Origin: Monarcha castaneiventris obscurior
Taxonomy: Eukaryota > Chordata > Aves > Passeriformes > Monarchidae
NCBI GenBank assembly: GCA_026261815.1
Contig: JAMPIT010000687.1
Location: 1,712,501 to 1,776,500, forward strand
Direction: 5' to 3'
DNA: 64,000 bases
The notes below the pieces were generated by a model, which saw only the letters and a list, made by a program, of their open reading frames with translations, was not told the origin of the DNA and made no database searches. Both the position numbers and the translations under genes were made by a program. Each line of letters opens with the position of its first letter. The first letter of the stretch is position 1. Shown piece by piece: positions 57,949 to 64,000 of the stretch.

Positions 57949-59250
57949 GGACTGATCTTGTTAAGAACTGCAGATTTTTTGTGAGGTTTTATTTTTATTC
58001 TTTTCTGTTCCCTTGAGGAAGGTGAGAATTGTTCTGGAAGATCCAAGGAGCTCATTTACCGCAGAAATGAGCTTCAGGGTTGCTAATGACAAAGTGTCTG
58101 GGCTGTCTCAAAAGAAGGCAGCAAGAGGATGTGGGGGCTGGTGTAGCCAAGGGGCCACCTGGGATTTTGGACCAGTTTAAGTGCCCAGAGGCCAGCCAGT
58201 CCTGCTGTTGATAAGGTGATGGATTTAGATGGCATCCCACTAGCCTGTAATTCCAGGGACCTCAGGGGATAATTCTTACAGCAAAGGAGTCAGCACTTTC
58301 CACAGGCTTTTTGAGATGGCAATTCAGCACAAGAAAAAATTCCTGATTTCAAACCTAAAGTGCACAGAGAAACAGTTTTAATATTTGTGTTTATACACCA
58401 TAATTTTTGCACACCATACGCTTGCTCTAAGGTATCCTTGCTATAACTGCTCTTGAAGTCACTGGAGCCACTTTTCATTCCTGGAACATGGTCTGATAGA
58501 GGAGGCACACACCCTTGATAAATCAGTTAATCCAGATGTTTTCCGCTGGTTTTCTTGGTGACTTCTCTTTGAACTTCTTGTAGATCTTGCACATTCTTCC
58601 TGCAATCTGAAAACCCTTGAACTTGAGTTTTGGTGCTGCTCAGGCTGGTGTGTTCTGGATTTTGAGGAGGGAGATTTTGATGGATGCTATGGTGGGGAGT
58701 TTTTACTGGTACTTACCTTTAAGATCTTTCTCCCTAATCAGCAGCATTCCCTCTTTGAGCATTGGGAAGTGCCTCACAGAGCCATGGGAGGTAGGGTGGA
58801 GCTCTTTGGCTGCCTAATCTCTGCCATCACATCATTCTTCGATCCCAGCCTGTATCTCGAGGTGTTTAACTCAGGTGTGAGGCTCCCAAAGACTGCCCTG
58901 GGCAGGAAAGGGGTGAATCCTCCTCTGTCTATCCTGCTGGTGTGGGAGTTATATGCATCCGAGTGAAGATGGGACTGCAGCTCCCATTAGGCTGGCTGGA
59001 AGCTTGTTAGCTGACATACTTGAAATAGTCCTGTGCTATAATTCTTATGCTGCAGAATTTGTCTGGGAGGGTGAGTAAATATTTGAGGAGCTCATTCTTG
59101 CTGAGCTCGGGGCTGTTCCAACAGGCGGGTTTGAGCTGCTGTTTTGCAGCCCATCCTTGATGTTCTGTGGTGGCTGTGCTGGGCTATGCTCACAGCTCTC
59201 GCTGCCCTGCTTTAATTCATTGTGTTTGGTTCTCGTCTTCACAGTGTGAG

Positions 59251-59493
59251 AAAGACAAGAAGCTACTGGAGAGGGTCCAGCGGAGGCCACAGAGATAAGT
59301 GGTCTGGAGCATCCCTCTGATGAGCAGAGACTGCGGGAGCTGGGCCTGGTTAGTCTGGAGAAAAGAAGGGCTGAGAGGGTATCTCATCAATGAGCAACCT
59401 GGGATAGTGGGAGGTGTCCCTGCCCAGGGCAGGGGGGTCGGGACTAGATGATCTCTGAGGTCCATTCCAACCCCTTAACATTCTGAGTCTATG
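59251..59493 (+). mobile_element. CR1 LINE fragment with internal deletion
   Basis: CR1 body (ggagagggtccagcggaggccacagagat; gcatccctctgatgagcagagactgcgggagctgggcctg) joins directly to the 3' tail after cttatctcatcaatgagcaacctgggatagtgg-type sequence, so the middle is deleted. Confidence 0.87.
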
Positions 59494-59502
59494 AAATATC
59501 TC

Positions 59503-59812
59503 CAAGGGGGAACCAGAGGATGGTGCCAGACTCTGTTCAGTGGTGCCCAGGGACAGAACAAGGAGCGATGGCCATGAACTAAAACACAAGTTCCACCCCA
59601 ACATGAGGAAGAACTTCTTTCCATGAGGGTGGCAGAGCCCTAGAGCAGCTGCCCAGGGAGGGCCTGGAGTCACCCTCTCTGGAAACATTCCAAACCCACC
59701 TGTACACATTCCTCTGTCACCTGCTTTGGGTGACCCTGCCTTGGCAGGGGGTTGGACTGGGTCCATCCAGAGGTCCCTTCTAACCCCAACTCTTCTGTGA
59801 TTCTGTGGATTG
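59503..59812 (+). mobile_element. CR1 LINE fragment, older subfamily
   Basis: It starts a few bases after the previous copy in the same orientation: cagtggtgcccagggacagaacaagg, aacatgaggaagaacttcttt, and the tail tctaaccccaactcttctgtgattctgtgg. Confidence 0.87.
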
Positions 59813-62800
59813 AACCCCATTTCCTGCTGGCAGCAGTGCCTGTGGCAGTATTCCCGACTGCAGCCCCATGTCCAGCCCTGCCATGTGAGAGGAGAGAAGG
59901 GAGCATTATTTGAGAGTCTTGCAAATGGTTTTCAGCTACTGTTTTGGTGTGGTGCTGTTTGCTTCTAAATAAGGCTGCTGCTGGTGGTCTACAGACACAG
60001 GATGAAGGGAATGAGGTGAAATGAGGAATCTGGGAATGTGTGAAGGGTTGTGTCTGCAAGAGGGGGGGCAACTCAGGGAGATACAGCTTCCTACAAGGTT
60101 AGGATTAGCTGTACCTTCAGAACTGTTGGTGTTATCTCATCTCTTGACATTTCCTTTAATTATATGAAACGACCTTGACACCGTAAACAATTCCCATGGC
60201 ATTGTCCCTGCACTCATGTGAGTCAGTGTGATGCATAAACAGCGTTTGGTTTGGGGACCCAAGGTCTGTATGGTTTGGGACGCAATCATCCTGTCTGATC
60301 TTTGTGCCTTGTTCCTGGATGGCTCTTTGTGCCTGTGGCTGCCACCACCTTGTTTTCCCAAGTTCTCTTGATACTGGCAGAAAACAGGAGCATCTGGGAT
60401 TGGGATTTCAGGATGAGCCTAAGGAAGCAGGTAGAGTGCTCTCGTTTTGCTTTCAGCTCCTTTGGGCCTCCATAATTCTCTCCCCAGTTCCAAAGGGGAT
60501 GAAGGGGATGTTACACAGCACAACCCCAGCATTGCTTTATTCACATTAGCAGCAGTGCTTTACTCATCATGTTTCCATCTTCAGCCTCGCTGCTGCTCGG
60601 CGATACCTTGGTGGTTGAGCAAGAGTCAATATTTGGAGTTGAGGTTGAGGTCTTGCTGATGGCTCTTGTCTGGGTGTGACCTGAGGTCTGGCCGTGCCAC
60701 TGTTCAGGGTGGCCCATGGTAGATCTATGAAACATAATTTGGCCAGATGCACTTCCTAAGCGTTATCGTGTTCCTTAAATAGAGAATAAAGCTTGTATCA
60801 ACATGAATCACAGAGTTGATAAACTGGAATGGTTCCTCTTGGAGTTGTCTTCTTGTATTGGGCAAATATTTATCCACATTGTTTCCAAAGGCATATTTGT
60901 GCAATAGAAGGAGGTCAGACCTGTAATTACCTGTTAGATTTACTCTGGCAGAAATGGCTTGTAAAAACACAGTACAATTGAAAGGAAGCTTTTAAACCTT
61001 CTCTCTGTGTGTGAACCTAAAGCTGTGGTTTAAAATTTCAAATTTTATGAGAGTTTTCAGTTGCAAGGGTACAAAAAGTATTTTTCTTACTGAATTTAAG
61101 TGCCCCAACTGAAAGTGATCCACCCTTTCTTTTAATTCCTGAACTGTGGCAGGGAATTTGGGTTTCTCTTCCAACTGTATCTGCGGGAGATGATCAGAAG
61201 CTGAGGTTGTGTGCCAGACTTGCCTTGCATTTTAATCAGGAGCTCCTTGCCTAGTCAATAATTAAAGCAGAGCAGGTGTGGTGGGGAAATTGGGTGTTCC
61301 CCAAAAACTAAACCAAGGCGCTTTTGTAAGTCTCCCTGAGCAGAGCCAGGCGAGTGAGGGGTGGTGGGATGCCCTGGCATTGCCTGGCTTGTGCAGTAAT
61401 TTGGAAAATATGTAACTTCAGACTGGAGAGCTGGAGGTGTTGAAGGATAATTTGGATTATTGGTGCAGTGCGGCTGCTGCAAGCCTGTTGGGTTGGCAGA
61501 ACAAAGGTGGTTTTGCTGCAGTTTCAGCTTTGGGTATGAAGAGCAAATGCATTTACTGAGATTTTTGCGAAATGTTTAAAAGAGGAAACAACTTTTACAG
61601 AGAAATCTTGCTGCCTTTCTTTTCAGTTACTGTGTGGGCAGAGAGGCTTGCAGCTGAAGTTTGACATCTTGAAGGATTAGAGGTAGGAAGAGAAATTTGG
61701 GATCACGAGTGTGTGGACCTTGACCTATACATTGAAGACTAACTTAGAGTTAAATATAGTCCTACCCCTTAGGGTTAATTGCAATTTAATCTGAATTTGG
61801 AGGTTTCATATTTACTGATATTCTTGCTGTTGGCTTGCAGTTTCTAGTGCTGTGCTTAACAGACTTTGTCCCATTGGTTTTGTAAGTGGCATAGATGTAC
61901 TTACTCTGCTGGAGGACTTGTTTATTTTGGATAATGTCTGCACAAAGCTATAAAGTCTTATGAGTTAGGTTTGTCCTGTAAGGCTGTTTGTGATGGATGT
62001 GACTGTGCAGCAGCCTCTTGCTTGGGAAGAGCACTGTGTGCTGTGCTGGGCCAGCCCTAAAAGCTCATACTGGGCAGTGCTTTGGAAGGAGAGGGGAATA
62101 TTTTGATTTTCTTCGTCCTCATGTTTTGAAGTGGGGAGCCTCAGAGGATGTCAGTTTATACGTTTTTCTCTGAGTATCTTGAGTTTTTGCTGCAGGAGAG
62201 GGTTAAACAAGAGTTAAGCTAAATGTCATTCCTGATTCTTCTCTAAACAATGCAATAATTAATGTAATTTTCTTCTCTGTGTTTTTGCTTAATGTGTTCC
62301 TAATAATATAGCTGGAAGTGGCAGATGGGTATCCTGCCTCTGAATGCTTCCCTGTTGGGAATACGCTGATGCTTTGCTAATGCCTGATGCTTTGTTGGAA
62401 TGTATCCTATATGTGTGCTTCCTTTGGCTTCTGACCAGACTTTCTTTTAATGCTGCTTCAAGGTGCTCCAAAATGTTGTTCATCAGCTTTAGAGTTTCCC
62501 TTGCCTCGAGATGGCAAAGCCATGAATCACCATAGTGATCAAGTTAGCCAAGATGTGACTGAATCTTTAATTTCATCGAGATTACATTCCTCAGCATTCC
62601 CTCACTAGTAAACAAGAAAATACTTGGCCTGTGTTGTAATTGCGGGGAGTGGTGAGGAGGCATTGATGGTGAGACTTTTCCAGTACTGGCTAAAACCTGC
62701 TTCCAATGGAAGTTGTATTTCCACTGGAAAAAAGGCTGGGGGATATTTTTGCCCTAAGCTCCTGCCCAAAGCCCAGTTTAATTTACAATTTTTAAAGCCC

Positions 62801-63555
62801 ATTCCCTGTGACAATGAAGCAATTCCTTGTGTTCCAGCTACCTGCTGTGACCACAGGCCTTTCCAGGAGCATGGCCTCACCTTCCCAAAGGTGGGGCTGG
62901 AAGTGCTGTCAGTCAGCTCCTTGGCAGAGCAGTCTCTTCCTCCAGCTGTGTTCCATTGTGGTCAACATCTGGACTGCTGTGGGACATGGCACACTCACCT
63001 TCCCTAACACCAGCACATTGGTGGTGGCACCAAGAGTCCCTGACATGCTGGACCTGCTGCCCTTTGCTGTCTGAGGTGGAGCACCGTGCTGACTAACTGG
63101 TGGGGACACAGGGACTGGAATGCTCTGGGAAATAGGAGTTTCCCTCTTGGAAATGTCACAGGAAGCATGAAGGAAATCATGTGGTGTAGGAGCAGTTAGC
63201 TCACATTTGTCTCATCTGAACCATCAAAGTCTGCAGGGCCCAAACAATGTGATGCTAGTTGCCTTATAAATAACCCATTTTCCACTTCCACACCGGCTTT
63301 TCATTCCATGTGAGGAGAAAGGAAGAGCGTCACATTGTGTTCGTTTGTTCAGAGTGGCTCCCTGGCCTCTGCTGCTGTTCCCCCTGCTCTGCTGCCCTCG
63401 CTAAAGGCTCCACACGCTCAGTGTCGGAGCACAGCTCAGAAAGGGGCATTTCTGTAGGCAGCCAGAGCTGTTGTGTATACAGGCAAGATTTTTTCATGTT
63501 CTTGTTTTTGCAAAGCTGAAAACAAAAACTGTGGTGAAACCAAGTTGATTAGAGG

Positions 63556-63966
63556 GCTTGAGCACCTCTCCTGTCAGGAAAGGCTGAGGGAGCTGGGGTT
63601 GTTCAGCCTGGAGGAGAGAAGCTTCGGAGTGACCTAATTGTGGCCTTTCAGTACCTGAAGGGAGCCTGCACGAAAGGTGGAGAGAGACTATTTACAAGGG
63701 CCTGGGGTGACAGGACAAGGGGGGATGGCTTCAAACTGGCAGAGAGTAGGGTTAGATGGGATATTGGGGAGGAATTCTTCCCTGTGAGAGTGGTGAGGGA
63801 GTGGAATGGATTTCCCAGAGAAGTTGTGGCTGCCTCTCCCTGGAAGTGTGTTCCAGGCCGGGTTGGATGGGGCTCGGAGCAACCCGGTCTAGTGAAAGGT
63901 GTCCCTGCCCATGGCAGGGGGTGAAATGAGATAGACTTTAAACCAACCCAAACCATTCCATGATTC
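63556..63966 (+). mobile_element. CR1 LINE 3' fragment, about 410 bp
   Basis: This is the longest sense copy in the right part, from cttgagcacctctcctgtcagg through ttcagcctggaggagagaag to the tail aaaccattccatgattcag. Confidence 0.93.
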
Positions 63967-64000
63967 AGTGAAACACATCCAGAGTTGTGGTGCTTTTTCT

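Larger units (their letters stand above)
49458..64000 (+). other. Inferred intron 2 and beyond of the unidentified gene
   Basis: The remaining 14.5 kb carry eight CR1 fragments, a 58-bp tandem duplication, a T26 run, a CTCF motif and three exon-like segments that I could not assign. No recognisable coding exon continuing the 49411-49457 frame was seen. Stretches 52150-53630, 56000-57560 and 60730-63550 look like ordinary non-coding DNA. Confidence 0.45.

Overview
The window is vertebrate nuclear DNA, almost certainly from a bird. It has GT-AG introns, CpG-island promoters, AATAAA polyadenylation signals, about 27 fragments of CR1 LINEs (most ending in the avian CR1 3' tail) and a solo LTR of an avian endogenous retrovirus. 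CR1 density, the LTR type and short introns in the first 24 kb fit a gene-dense avian microchromosome. A songbird is likely but not provable from the sequence. No bacterial-type features (operons, CRISPR, IS elements) are present, and most long open frames are chance frames or CR1 shadows.

Layout. (1) Bases 327-13340, + strand: eight coding exons (all but the first coding stretch) and the 3' UTR of FAM76A. (2) Bases 13341-17290: intergenic, with four CR1 fragments. (3) Bases 17290-24035, + strand: complete SESN2 (sestrin 2), with a CpG-island promoter, ten coding exons, a 473-residue protein and a 3' UTR. A 546-bp antisense solo LTR lies in intron 7 and CR1 copies lie in introns 5 and 8. (4) Bases 24036-27100: intergenic, with small CR1 pieces, a secondary GC-rich block and a long C-rich tract. 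(5) Bases 27100-64000: a second CpG island with a ZNF143-type promoter motif and an uninterrupted (CGG)21 tract that runs almost to a splice donor at 27301. An AT-richer region of about 36 kb follows, which I read as the 5' part of a long-intron + strand gene. Its only other convincing exon is 49411-49457, which carries a start codon in good context. I cannot name this gene with confidence; EYA3 and PHACTR4 are possibilities.

The two recognised genes are not a pathway unit. SESN2 is a stress-induced leucine sensor that restrains mTORC1 through GATOR2. FAM76A is a conserved cysteine-rich, coiled-coil protein of unknown function. Their direct adjacency is interesting because the paralogous pair FAM76B and SESN3 is also linked in human, which suggests an ancient vertebrate FAM76-SESN neighbourhood.

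I found no clearly novel biological system. The best leads are the (CGG)21 promoter repeat, a near-consensus CTCF site isolated between two head-to-head CR1 copies (55592-55610), the FAM76-SESN linkage, the LTR close to a SESN2 acceptor, and a few unassigned exon-like segments on both strands.
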